NCBI RefSeq assembly: GCF_046506625.1
Contig: NZ_JBKFFP010000001.1
Span: forward strand, 682,001 to 746,000
Reading direction: 5' to 3'
Source of the DNA: Zhengella sedimenti
Lineage (GTDB): Bacteria; Pseudomonadota; Alphaproteobacteria; Rhizobiales; Rhizobiaceae
Length of the DNA: 64,000 bases
Under the pieces are notes generated by a model. That model ran no database searches, was not told the DNA's origin, and saw only the letters and a program-made list of their open reading frames with translations. Positions 8,058 to 16,064 of this stretch are shown one piece after another. Each line of letters opens with the position of its first letter. Within the stretch, counting starts at the first letter, position 1. A program made the position numbers and the translations under genes.

Positions 8058-9934
8058 CGGGCGTTGAGCGGAAGGACATGGGCGACATACTGGTCCGGCC
8101 GGACGACGATCATGCAGCCGTTGTCCCGGTCGATCCCGCGCATGGCGTAGATATCCTGGCCGGTCTTCCTGTCGACGCAGAACACCTTCTCGAAGTCGCG
8201 CAGGCCAAGCCTGCCCTTGGCGGGCTTCAGCAGGGCGGGCATGTCCTCATAGGCCAGTTCGTCGAAACCCTGCTGGAAGACGGCGCGCAGGTCGATGACA
8301 GCATCGATGTCCTCGTCGGGCCGGGTATGCCGGCGCACCGGGGAGGCGGGATCGTTCTCCAGCCAGTCGCACAGGCGGTGAATGGCCGATCCGGGCGCCG
8401 AGGAATCGGCCTTGCCGGCGAAGGCATAGATGCGCCAGCGTGCGTCCGCCTCGGCCACGTGGCCCAATTGCATGGACATGGCATCGGCCAGGCGGACGAC
8501 CGGGGCGGAGTGGAACCGCCTGCCCACTTCCTGGCCGGTGGCAAGTTCCTGGCGGGCATTCGCGGCGACGATGGCCGAGGGCTCATAGCGGACTTCCAGG
8601 CCGGCGGTGAACACGCCGTTGCGGATGAAATGCTCCTGGAAACGGGGTATGCCGGTGCCGTCGAGTTCGGACTGGCCGGGCGGGGCGCTCATGATGCGCG
8701 CCCAGGCATGGTCGGTTTCCACCAGGCGCTTGGCTTCCGCGCGGCGCTCGGCGGTATAGCTGTGCAGCAGGCCCGGGTCCGAGCGGCCTTTCAAGACCTG
8801 GACCAGTTTCCAGCCAAGATTGAAGGTATCGCCCATGGACACGTTCATGCCCTGGCCGGCCTTCGGGCTGTGGGTGTGGCAGGCATCGCCGGCGGTGAAG
8901 ACGCGCGGATTGCGGGTCGCCGTCTCGCCTTCGGGCACGTCGTCGAACTTGTCTGTCAGGCGATGGCCGATCTCGTAGATCGACCACCAGACGACTTCCT
9001 TCACGTCGATGGAATAGGGGGCCATGATGCGGTTGGCGGCCGCGATCATGTGGTCGATAGTCAGGTTGCGGTTGGCGACGCGCTCGTCGGGATTGAGCTT
9101 GTCGAGTTCCACATACATGCGGAAAAGGTAGCCGCCCTCACGCGGCAGGATGAGGACATTGCCTTCCTTCTGCGAGGCGATCAGGCATTTCATGCGCACA
9201 TCCGGGAAATCGGTGTTGGCCAGGATGTCCATGACGCCCCAAGCCTGGTGGGCGGCGTCGCCGTGCAGTTCGCCGCCAATGGCCTTGCGCACGTTTGAGC
9301 GCGCGCCGTCGCAACCGACCACGTAGTTGGCCCGCACGGTGACGGTCTCGCCCGCCTTGTCTCCGCCGGTGCGCTCCAGGGTCACAGTCACCGGATGGTC
9401 GTCCGTGGCGGTGTCGACGGCGAGGTCGCGCACGGCCAGCGAATAGTCCGGTTCCAGCCGCGACGGCGAATTGCGCATCACGTCGAGGAACATCTCGTGC
9501 ACGCGCGCCTGGTTCATCAGGGTGTGCGGCATTTCCGAGAGGTCGTCGGCCACGTCCTGCACCCGGCCGATGCGCTTGATGGCGGACGGGTTGGCCGGAT
9601 CGGGCGCCCAGAAATTGGTCTGGTTGACCCAATAGGCTTCACGCTTGACCTTCTCGGCAAAGCCGAAGGCCTGGAACATCTCCATCGAGCGGACATTCAG
9701 GCCGTCCGCCTGGCCCTTCTCGATGGGTCCCGGCTTCGGTTCCACAATCATGGTCTCGATTTCCGGGAACTGGGCGAGTTGGGCGGCAAGGCACAGGCCG
9801 GCCGGTCCGCATCCCGCGATGAGAACGTCGACCTTTTGCGGCAATTGCCTGCGCCCACCCGTCAGCACGCGGCCGGGCGCGGCCTCGCGGATGTCGGGAT
9901 CGCCGCCCCTGAAGCCGTTGACGTAATATTGCAT
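8003..9934 (-). CDS. mobA: 3-hydroxybenzoate 4-monooxygenase
   Basis: A 643-aa class A flavoprotein hydroxylase converting 3-hydroxybenzoate to protocatechuate with NADPH and O2. Length and sequence match Comamonas MobA closely along the whole protein: N-terminal MQYYVNGFRGG, FAD motif LIAGCGPAGLCLAAQL, EKGQADGLNVRSMEMF, GCDGARSNVRKAIG, the second FAD motif AGDACHTHSPKAGQGMN, and a C-terminal thioredoxin-like domain ending VVRPDQYVAHVLPL. The ATG at 9934 follows GGAGGAAC. It faces a marR gene. The protocatechuate ring-cleavage genes are not in the window. Confidence 0.93.
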   Translation of the reverse strand: MQYYVNGFRGGDPDIREAAPGRVLTGGRRQLPQKVDVLIAGCGPAGLCLAAQLAQFPEIETMIVEPKPGPIEKGQADGLNVRSMEMFQAFGFAEKVKREAYWVNQTNFWAPDPANPSAIKRIGRVQDVADDLSEMPHTLMNQARVHEMFLDVMRNSPSRLEPDYSLAVRDLAVDTATDDHPVTVTLERTGGDKAGETVTVRANYVVGCDGARSNVRKAIGGELHGDAAHQAWGVMDILANTDFPDVRMKCLIASQKEGNVLILPREGGYLFRMYVELDKLNPDERVANRNLTIDHMIAAANRIMAPYSIDVKEVVWWSIYEIGHRLTDKFDDVPEGETATRNPRVFTAGDACHTHSPKAGQGMNVSMGDTFNLGWKLVQVLKGRSDPGLLHSYTAERRAEAKRLVETDHAWARIMSAPPGQSELDGTGIPRFQEHFIRNGVFTAGLEVRYEPSAIVAANARQELATGQEVGRRFHSAPVVRLADAMSMQLGHVAEADARWRIYAFAGKADSSAPGSAIHRLCDWLENDPASPVRRHTRPDEDIDAVIDLRAVFQQGFDELAYEDMPALLKPAKGRLGLRDFEKVFCVDRKTGQDIYAMRGIDRDNGCMIVVRPDQYVAHVLPLNARQELASFFAGFLLPADGA

Positions 9935-10010
9935 CGCCGTTCCTCCGCGGTGAAAAAGATAAGTGAACTTAGCATATCCGGCCTTGCGCGGCCTGCGTCA
10001 ATCAAAAAAC

Positions 10011-10022
10011 TATGTTGACATA
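10011..10022. promoter_or_regulatory. Dyad TATGT-TG-ACATA, candidate MarR operator
   Basis: A perfect 5-bp-arm dyad in the 143-bp region between divergent mobA and marR, about 55 bp before the marR start. MarR proteins usually bind dyads in their own divergent promoter region. On the mobA strand a TTGACG ... TATGCT pair lies nearby, at a rather long spacing. Confidence 0.4.
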
Positions 10023-10077
10023 TCATTTCTTGCTATAGGAAGCGCCGGTTCGGCGCTCGACGGGAAAGGACGGTGGC

Positions 10078-10524
10078 ATGATTGCAAGCTCGCGGATGCC
10101 GGGGCATCTCATCAGGCGGCTGCATCAGAAGTCGACGCAGGTCTTCACCCGTCACGTCCGCGCGGCCGGCTACGACCTCACGCCGGTGCAGTTCGCGGCG
10201 CTGGATGCCCTTCGCCATGTTCCGGGCATCGACCAGGCCGGACTTGCCGATGCCGTCGGCAAGGACCCGGCGACCATCGGCGCCGTGGTCGACAGGCTGG
10301 CGCAGAAAGGCTTGCTCACCCGCGTCAGGAGCCGGGCCGACCGGCGCGCCCGCGTGCTCGAACTGACCGGGGAGGGCGAGGCGGTCCTAGCTGCATTGCT
10401 GCCGGTCGTCTCCGGTTTGCAGCCAGAAATCCTCGACGGTCTCACCGAGGAGGAGTACGCGCAGTTCATCCGGCTCGCCGCCAAGGCGGCCGCCACTCCG
10501 GACAGGACCGGTGACGGCGGTTGA
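10078..10524 (+). CDS. MarR-family regulator
   Basis: A 148-aa winged-helix regulator: LTPVQFAALDALRHVPGIDQAGLAD, then DPATIGAVVDRLAQKGLLTR and the wing RSRADRRARVLELTGEG. The ATG follows GGAAAGGACGG. It is divergent from mobA and is the likely aromatic-responsive regulator of 3-hydroxybenzoate hydroxylation. Its stop lies 14 bp from the convergent P-type ATPase gene. Confidence 0.9.
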   Translation: MIASSRMPGHLIRRLHQKSTQVFTRHVRAAGYDLTPVQFAALDALRHVPGIDQAGLADAVGKDPATIGAVVDRLAQKGLLTRVRSRADRRARVLELTGEGEAVLAALLPVVSGLQPEILDGLTEEEYAQFIRLAAKAAATPDRTGDGG

Positions 10525-10538
10525 GGCACGGCACCGGG

Positions 10539-13316
10539 TCATTGCCGGCGGGGGGAAAGGACGAGGAAGAGCATCCCGGCAATCCTGCCCGCGAGGACGG
10601 GAATGAAGGCGAGGGCGGCGATCATAGCCCAGGCCTCGCCGGGGAGCGCAACCAGGTTGAGCATCGCGGCAAGCTGCGGCTGGACCTGAGCGCCGGCAAG
10701 GATGGCGAGACACAGGGCCACGGCGCCCCAGATCCAGCCATTGCGTGTGAGGCGGCTTCCCAGGAAGCCGTCGCGCATGCTGCGCATGCTGAAGACATGG
10801 AGAAGCTGGGCAAGCGCCAGGGTATGGAATGTCATGGTCGTTACCGCGTCGCCGGTCAGGCCAAGCGGTCCCATGGCGATGAACAGCGCGGCCAGCGTGG
10901 TTGCCGCAATCAACGCGCCGTAGAAGACGATCCGCGCCCAGTGACGGCGTGCCAGGATGGGCTCGGCGGGTGGGCGCGGCGGGCGGTCGAGAACGCCATC
11001 GTCGGCCTCGATCGTGCCGAGCGCGAAGGCGGGGAAGACATCGGTGACCAGGTTCAGGAACAGGATCTGCAACGGCAGGATGGGCAGGGGCAGGCCAAAC
11101 GGCACAGCCAGGCCGACGACGAGGATTTCGCTCAGGTTGCAGGAGAGCAGGTAGACCACGAAGCGGCGGATGTTCATGAAGATGACGCGCCCTTCGCGGA
11201 TCGCGTCGATGATCGTGGAGAAGCGGTCGTCGCGCAGAATCAGGTCGGCGGCGTCGCGGGCCACCTGTGTGCCGCGCCGGCCCATGGCGATGCCGATATC
11301 GGCCTTGCGCAGCGCCGGGGCGTCATTCACGCCGTCGCCGGTCATGGCGACAACCTCGCCGGCATCCTGGTGAAGGCGGATGAGGTCCAGCTTCTGTGAA
11401 GGATCGACACGGGCGAAAATGCGCGTCTCGCGCAGATCGCGCTTGCGCGCCGGCGCGGCATCGTCCAACGCCTCCAGATCCCTGCCGACGATACCGTGAT
11501 CGCCGTCGCCTGAGAGGCCCACCTCGCGCGAGACATGGCGCGCCGTGGCCGGATGATCGCCGGTGACCATGACGATCTTGATGCCGGCGCGCCGGGCTTC
11601 GGAGATGGCGCTGGCAATGTCGCCGCGGGGGGGATCGCGAAACGCCGCGACACCCAGAAGCGTCAGTCCTTCATAGACCGGCTCGTCTTGCGTCTGCATG
11701 GGCTTGCCGGCAATGGCGAGTAGCCTGAGTCCCTCGCCGGCCATGGCTTCGCAGGCGGCGCGCCAGTTTTTTTCCTCATCGCGGTCGAAGGGCCTTGCGC
11801 CATCCCCGGCCGCCACGGATGACAGCGCGGTGAAGACGGCTTCGGGTGCGCCCTTGACCGCGGCAAACAGGCTGTCGCCGTCGCGATGCACGGTCGCCAT
11901 CATGCGCGTCGATGTCTGGAAGGCGTATTCCTTGACTTCCGGGCAAGCCGCCAGCACGGCAGGCTTTGTCTGGCCGCCGGCGGCGGCGGCACGCAAAAGG
12001 GCCACCTCCATCGGGTCCCCGGTCGCCGTTTCGCCGTCACCGGCCAGTTCGGCATTGTTGCACAGGGCGGCATTGCGCAGCAGGAGCGTCAATGCGGTGC
12101 CGGGCCGGTCCAGGGGCTTGCCCCCGCCGTCCACAAGCAGGCCCTGCTCCCGGTCAAGGCCGCAGGTGCCGTCATGGGTGACGATGCGTTCGACATGCAT
12201 GGCATTTTCGGTCAGCGTGCCGGTCTTGTCGGTGAGGATCACGGTGGTGGCACCGAGTGTCTCGACGGCCGACAGGCGCTCCAGCAAAGCGTTGCGCCGC
12301 GCCATGCGCAGCATCCCGCGGGCGAGCGCCAGCGTGGCGACGATCGGCAGGCCTTCCGGAATCGCCGCGACAGCCAGCGCCACCGCCGATTCGATCATGG
12401 TCAGCAGGTCGCGTCCGGACCATATCCCGGTCAGTGCCACAGCCGCCGTCACCACGAGCGTCAGCCAGATCAGGTTGCGGCTGAGCAGTTCCAGTTGCCG
12501 TTCCAGCGGCGAGCGGTCGGGTTCGGCCTCCTCGACCAGTTTCGTGATATGCCCCAGTTCGGTGGCCATGCCGGTGGCCGTGACCACCGCCTCGCCGGTG
12601 CCGCGCGAGATCGCGCAGCCCTTGAACAGCATGGACACGCGTTCGTGGATGGTGGCGCCAGCCGGGACGGATTCCGCCGATTTCTCCACCGGCAGGGATT
12701 CACCTGTCAGCATGGATTCATCGACCGACAGGTCGGAGGCCTCAAGGATGCGCATGTCCGCGGCCACGACATCGCCGGCGTCGAGGATGACGATGTCGCC
12801 CGGGACCAGATCCTCGGCATTGACGGTCACCTGGCGGCCGCCGCGGCGGACGATCGCGCTGCGCGAGGCCAGCTGGCGCAGGGCTTCCATGGAGCGCAGG
12901 GCCTGCAGTTCCGTGACGAAGCCGATCAGCGTGTTGATCGCCAGAACGATGGCGATTGCCCCGAATTCCACCAGTTCGCCCAGTGCAAGGGCCAGAAGGG
13001 CAGCGCCGATCAGGAGATAGACGACAGGGCTGGCAAGCTGGCCGAGGAAAAGAAGAACGATACTGGCCGGCGGCCGGCGGCGCAGCAGGTTTGGCCCATG
13101 GGTGACGAGACGCTGGCGTGCCTCGTCGTCCGGCAGTCCCGTTTCCCGTTCGACGGCCAGACGCGACAGGACCGCTTCGGCGCTTTCGGCGTGGGGCGCC
13201 AGGGTCGCCGCAGCGTCCTCGAGGCCAGGCGGTGAAGGATGGCCCGCGGTGTTCCGGGACAGCCGGGGCTTCGCCCGGCCGCTTTCGCCTTTCTGATCCG
13301 ATGTCCTGTCCTGCAC
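10539..13316 (-). CDS. P-type cation-transporting ATPase, P2A (Ca2+-ATPase-like)
   Basis: A 925-aa ATP-driven cation pump of the inner membrane. Domains in order: cation-ATPase N-terminal domain (about residues 40-85), actuator with LTGES near 204, M4 motif AAIPEGLP, phosphorylation site DKTGT, nucleotide domain, hinge TGDGVNDAPAL, and a C-terminal transport domain with M6 NLVTDVFPA. PEGLP together with NLVTD is typical of the P2A class that moves Ca2+ (some members Mn2+). The start is a GTG at 13316 with a weak AAGG; the first 40 residues are disordered and could be partly untranslated. It is monocistronic and convergent with marR. Confidence 0.88.
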   Translation of the reverse strand: MQDRTSDQKGESGRAKPRLSRNTAGHPSPPGLEDAAATLAPHAESAEAVLSRLAVERETGLPDDEARQRLVTHGPNLLRRRPPASIVLLFLGQLASPVVYLLIGAALLALALGELVEFGAIAIVLAINTLIGFVTELQALRSMEALRQLASRSAIVRRGGRQVTVNAEDLVPGDIVILDAGDVVAADMRILEASDLSVDESMLTGESLPVEKSAESVPAGATIHERVSMLFKGCAISRGTGEAVVTATGMATELGHITKLVEEAEPDRSPLERQLELLSRNLIWLTLVVTAAVALTGIWSGRDLLTMIESAVALAVAAIPEGLPIVATLALARGMLRMARRNALLERLSAVETLGATTVILTDKTGTLTENAMHVERIVTHDGTCGLDREQGLLVDGGGKPLDRPGTALTLLLRNAALCNNAELAGDGETATGDPMEVALLRAAAAGGQTKPAVLAACPEVKEYAFQTSTRMMATVHRDGDSLFAAVKGAPEAVFTALSSVAAGDGARPFDRDEEKNWRAACEAMAGEGLRLLAIAGKPMQTQDEPVYEGLTLLGVAAFRDPPRGDIASAISEARRAGIKIVMVTGDHPATARHVSREVGLSGDGDHGIVGRDLEALDDAAPARKRDLRETRIFARVDPSQKLDLIRLHQDAGEVVAMTGDGVNDAPALRKADIGIAMGRRGTQVARDAADLILRDDRFSTIIDAIREGRVIFMNIRRFVVYLLSCNLSEILVVGLAVPFGLPLPILPLQILFLNLVTDVFPAFALGTIEADDGVLDRPPRPPAEPILARRHWARIVFYGALIAATTLAALFIAMGPLGLTGDAVTTMTFHTLALAQLLHVFSMRSMRDGFLGSRLTRNGWIWGAVALCLAILAGAQVQPQLAAMLNLVALPGEAWAMIAALAFIPVLAGRIAGMLFLVLSPRRQ

Positions 13317-13433
13317 CGCCGCCGCCTTGCCGTGACTCGTCCGACTTCACCTGCCTGAACGATCACTCCAGCAGATCACCCGGCAATGACAGATGTCAAA
13401 CGCGGCGCGAACGGCAAAGCCATGCCGGCCCGG

Positions 13434-13919
13434 TCAATCGGCCTCGCTGGCGGGCGCGGCGTTGAGCTGGCCGTATTTCTGTTCGCCTATGGTCGACAGG
13501 AGTTCGAGCTGCGTTTCCAGGAAGTCGATATGGCCTTCCTCATCGGCCAGAAGCTCCTCGAACAGCTTCATCGTGACGTAGTCGCCGGCCTGCTGGCAGA
13601 TTTCGCGGGACTTGCGGTAGGAATCGCGTGCCTCGTATTCGCCGGCCAGGTCGGCCTCCAGCACTTCCTTGACCGTCTCGCCAATGCGCAGCGGCGCCAC
13701 CGATTGCAGGTTGGGGTGGCCTTCCAGGAAGATGATGCGCTCAACTAGCTTGTCGGCGTGGTGCATCTCCTCGATGGACTCCTCGCGCTCCTTCTTCGCC
13801 AGCAGCGCATAGCCCCAGTCTTCGAGCAGGCGGTAGTGCAACCAGTATTGATTGACCGCGCCAAGCTCCAGAAAAAGCGCTTCATTGAGCCGTTCGATGA
13901 CCTGCTTGTCGCCCTTCAT
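13434..13919 (-). CDS. bfr: Bacterioferritin
   Basis: A 161-aa haem-containing ferritin forming a 24-mer that oxidises and stores iron. Ferroxidase ligands are visible: E18, E51 and H54 (EEMHHAD), E94 (GEYEARD), and the EEGH set near residues 126-129. The haem ligand Met52 is present. It follows the bfd-like gene on the same strand at 103 bp. Iron regulation through the Irr-like box at 14409-14433 is likely. Confidence 0.95.
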   Translation of the reverse strand: MKGDKQVIERLNEALFLELGAVNQYWLHYRLLEDWGYALLAKKEREESIEEMHHADKLVERIIFLEGHPNLQSVAPLRIGETVKEVLEADLAGEYEARDSYRKSREICQQAGDYVTMKLFEELLADEEGHIDFLETQLELLSTIGEQKYGQLNAAPASEAD

Positions 13920-14022
13920 GGCTGTTCTCCCGGATTCGGTCGTTGCGGATCAAAAAGATGTATTGGTCATCTTCGAATTTTCGGGAGTCGGGTGCAAGCC
14001 GTCCGGACAGAAACAATCCGGA

Positions 14023-14331
14023 TCAGGCGGCGCGGCGCGGGGCGCGGGCCGCCTTGCGCATCGCCTCCACCTTCTCATGCTCGCTCCGCAGCCGGTCGAG
14101 AAGGGAGACGACCTCGGCTTCCGGCGTCGCCAGTTCGCGGTGCCAGGCTTCGACCGTGCGCACGATGACGGCTATGGCGTTGGGAAAGCAGCCGCAGCAG
14201 CGGCCCTTCTTTTCGAGCGCATGGTAGACCTTGAGGGGGGTAATCACCTGCCACGAATCCTGTTCGAGAAAGCCGCGCACCACGGCCTCGATGTCGGAAC
14301 CGGTTATGATGTTGCAGTGACAGATCACCAT
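14023..14331 (-). CDS. bfd: Bacterioferritin-associated ferredoxin-like [2Fe-2S] protein
   Basis: A 102-aa protein beginning MVICHCNII. Cysteines C4 and C6 (CHC) and a later GRCCGCF give the Bfd pattern C-x-C...C-x2-C that holds a [2Fe-2S] cluster. In E. coli and Pseudomonas, Bfd reduces the core so that bacterioferritin releases iron. The ATG at 14331 is preferred; a GTG at 14340 would add three residues. The 30-residue basic C-terminal tail is longer than in standard Bfd (about 65 aa). Its place upstream of bfr supports the call. Confidence 0.85.
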   Translation of the reverse strand: MVICHCNIITGSDIEAVVRGFLEQDSWQVITPLKVYHALEKKGRCCGCFPNAIAVIVRTVEAWHRELATPEAEVVSLLDRLRSEHEKVEAMRKAARAPRRAA

Positions 14332-14408
14332 TGGCTTCACCCTTGTCGGACCATGATGACATGAGGAAGATCAGCGCCGATGTCAACATGAAAAGCCACA
14401 TGAAAACA

Positions 14409-14433
14409 ATAGTTTGGAATTATTCTAAACTAT
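14409..14433. promoter_or_regulatory. Irr-type iron control element upstream of bfd-bfr
   Basis: A 25-bp near-perfect palindrome with core TTTGGAA-TTA-TTCTAAA, one base away from the rhizobial iron control element (TTTAGAA-N3-TTCTAAA type, from memory). It lies 78 bp upstream of bfd. In rhizobia Irr acts at such boxes to repress iron storage when iron is low. It also sits 262 bp upstream of the oppositely oriented MmgE/PrpD gene. Confidence 0.7.
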
Positions 14434-14694
14434 CAGGCGCCTATGTCTGTTCTGAAGACGAGAACAACTGTCAAGCGTTGCAAGGTGCGTTGGCGGCAAG
14501 TGCATCGCCGCTCCAGGGCCCGCCCGGAGAGCCTGCCAGGGCGAGCAGATCCCCCGACAAGAACGATTCCGCATAGGTGGTATCAAGGTCCGGCCCCTTG
14601 CCTGACCGGGTCGGCCGGTCCCATAAGATGCGCCTGTGTCACAGCGGGTGCCGCCGTGGCAAGATCGCGGGAAAACGGCCGGACAGGAAGCAGC
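14434..14694. other. Non-coding leader region before the MmgE/PrpD gene
   Basis: The gap from the bfd start (14331) to the MmgE/PrpD start (14695) is 363 bp. Its left part holds the Irr-like box. The rest has an open frame without protein-like composition, and I see no gene or hairpin in it. Confidence 0.4.
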
Positions 14695-16026
14695 ATGGAA
14701 CTCATCGATCTCGTTCTCGACATCGCCGCCTTGCCGGAGGCGAAGATCCCCGACAACGTGCGGCAGGTCGCTCAGGCATCACTCATGGACTGGATCACCT
14801 GCGGCAGGGCGGGGGCCGGCGAGCCGCTGGCGGGCAAGCTGCGCGGATTTGCGGCATCGGAGGGCGGAGCCGGCACGGCGACGCTGTTCGGCGGGGGGCG
14901 CGCACCGGCGCGCATGGCCGCGCTCGTCAATGGCGCGATCAGTCACGCGCTGGATTTCGACGATACCCATTTCGACCATGTCGGCCACCTTTCGGTCGGG
15001 ATCTACCCGGCGGCGCTCGCGGTGGGCGAGGAGACGGGTGCGGCGGGGCAGGCGATTGCCGATGCCTTCGCCCTGGGCGCGGAGGCCGCCATCCGCATCG
15101 GCCGCGTCCTGGGCGCAGGACACTACAATCGCGGTTTTCACCAGACAGCCACGGCGGGCGCGTTCGGGGCGACGATCGCCGCTGGCCGTTTGCGCGGCCT
15201 CGACCGGGAGCGCATGCGCGCGGCCATCGGTCTTTGCGCAACGCGCGCCTCGGGCCTGAAATCCCAGTTCGGCACCATGGGCAAGCCCTACAATGCAGGA
15301 ATCGCTGCATCCAACGGCGTGGAATGCAGCGCGCTGGCTGCAGCCGGGTTCACCTCGGCCGATGACGGGCTGATGGGAGACCAGGGCTTCATCCCCACGC
15401 ATGGCGAGGGGCTTTCAACCGATGCCGCCTTCGAGGGCGGTATTCCGCCCGAAAGCTTCCGCTTGCCGGACAACCAGTACAAGTTCCACGCCTGCTGCCA
15501 TGGCACCCATGCCATGATCGAGGCGTTGCTGCCGCTCGCGGCGGAAGGCCTTGAGGCCGGCCGCGTCCGGTCGCTGACGCTCCAAACCAATCCGCGGTGG
15601 CTGCGGGTCTGCGACATCAAGCGGCCGCGTACCGGGCTGGAGGTGAAGTTCAGCTATGCGTGGCTGGCCGGGATGGTGCTCAACGGCATCCCGACCGGCA
15701 ATGACCGCACCTACACGGACGATCTCGCCGGGGAATCGCGCCTTTCCGATTTCGCCGGCAAGGTGACCGTGGCAGGGGACGATGGGCTCACTGACCTGCA
15801 GGCACGCTGCGAAATCGTGCTCGACAATGGCGAAACGCTGGAAGCCGTCCACGACCTTGCCGACCGTCTTCCGGCGGATGTGCTGCTGTCAAGGCTCCGC
15901 GACAAGGCCCGTGCGCTTGTCCCGGGCGGGGCGGAAGCCATCATTTCAAGGGTCGGCGCGCTTGCCGATTGCGATGCCGGCCATCTCGCACGGTTGCTGG
16001 AGCAAGCCCCCGGTTCGACGGCCTGA
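14695..16026 (+). CDS. MmgE/PrpD family protein
   Basis: A 443-aa member of the 2-methylcitrate dehydratase (PrpD)/MmgE/cis-aconitate decarboxylase family. Family features are ALDFDDTHFDHVGHLS near residue 90, GAGHYNRGFHQTATAGAFGA, and the cap-region FKFHACCHGTHAMIEALL-like segment (here YKFHACCHGTHAMIEAL). The ATG at 14695 follows AGGAAG. It stands alone, without prpBC, so methylcitrate metabolism is not supported; other members handle citraconate- or itaconate-type acids. Convergent with the EAL gene, 38 bp apart. Confidence 0.85.
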   Translation: MELIDLVLDIAALPEAKIPDNVRQVAQASLMDWITCGRAGAGEPLAGKLRGFAASEGGAGTATLFGGGRAPARMAALVNGAISHALDFDDTHFDHVGHLSVGIYPAALAVGEETGAAGQAIADAFALGAEAAIRIGRVLGAGHYNRGFHQTATAGAFGATIAAGRLRGLDRERMRAAIGLCATRASGLKSQFGTMGKPYNAGIAASNGVECSALAAAGFTSADDGLMGDQGFIPTHGEGLSTDAAFEGGIPPESFRLPDNQYKFHACCHGTHAMIEALLPLAAEGLEAGRVRSLTLQTNPRWLRVCDIKRPRTGLEVKFSYAWLAGMVLNGIPTGNDRTYTDDLAGESRLSDFAGKVTVAGDDGLTDLQARCEIVLDNGETLEAVHDLADRLPADVLLSRLRDKARALVPGGAEAIISRVGALADCDAGHLARLLEQAPGSTA

Positions 16027-16064
16027 ACGTCCCGACGGCGCGGGCGCAGGCAAGAGGGATCCCT

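Noticed and set aside
7811..9298. A 495-codon rightward open frame over mobA
   Set aside because: mobA on the other strand matches a known enzyme along its full length; the rightward frame is its shadow.
14443..14694. N-terminal extension of the MmgE/PrpD protein upstream of 14695
   Set aside because: The extra frame is Arg/Pro-rich and starts beside the Irr-like box. A good ribosome site and the family N-terminus both point to 14695.
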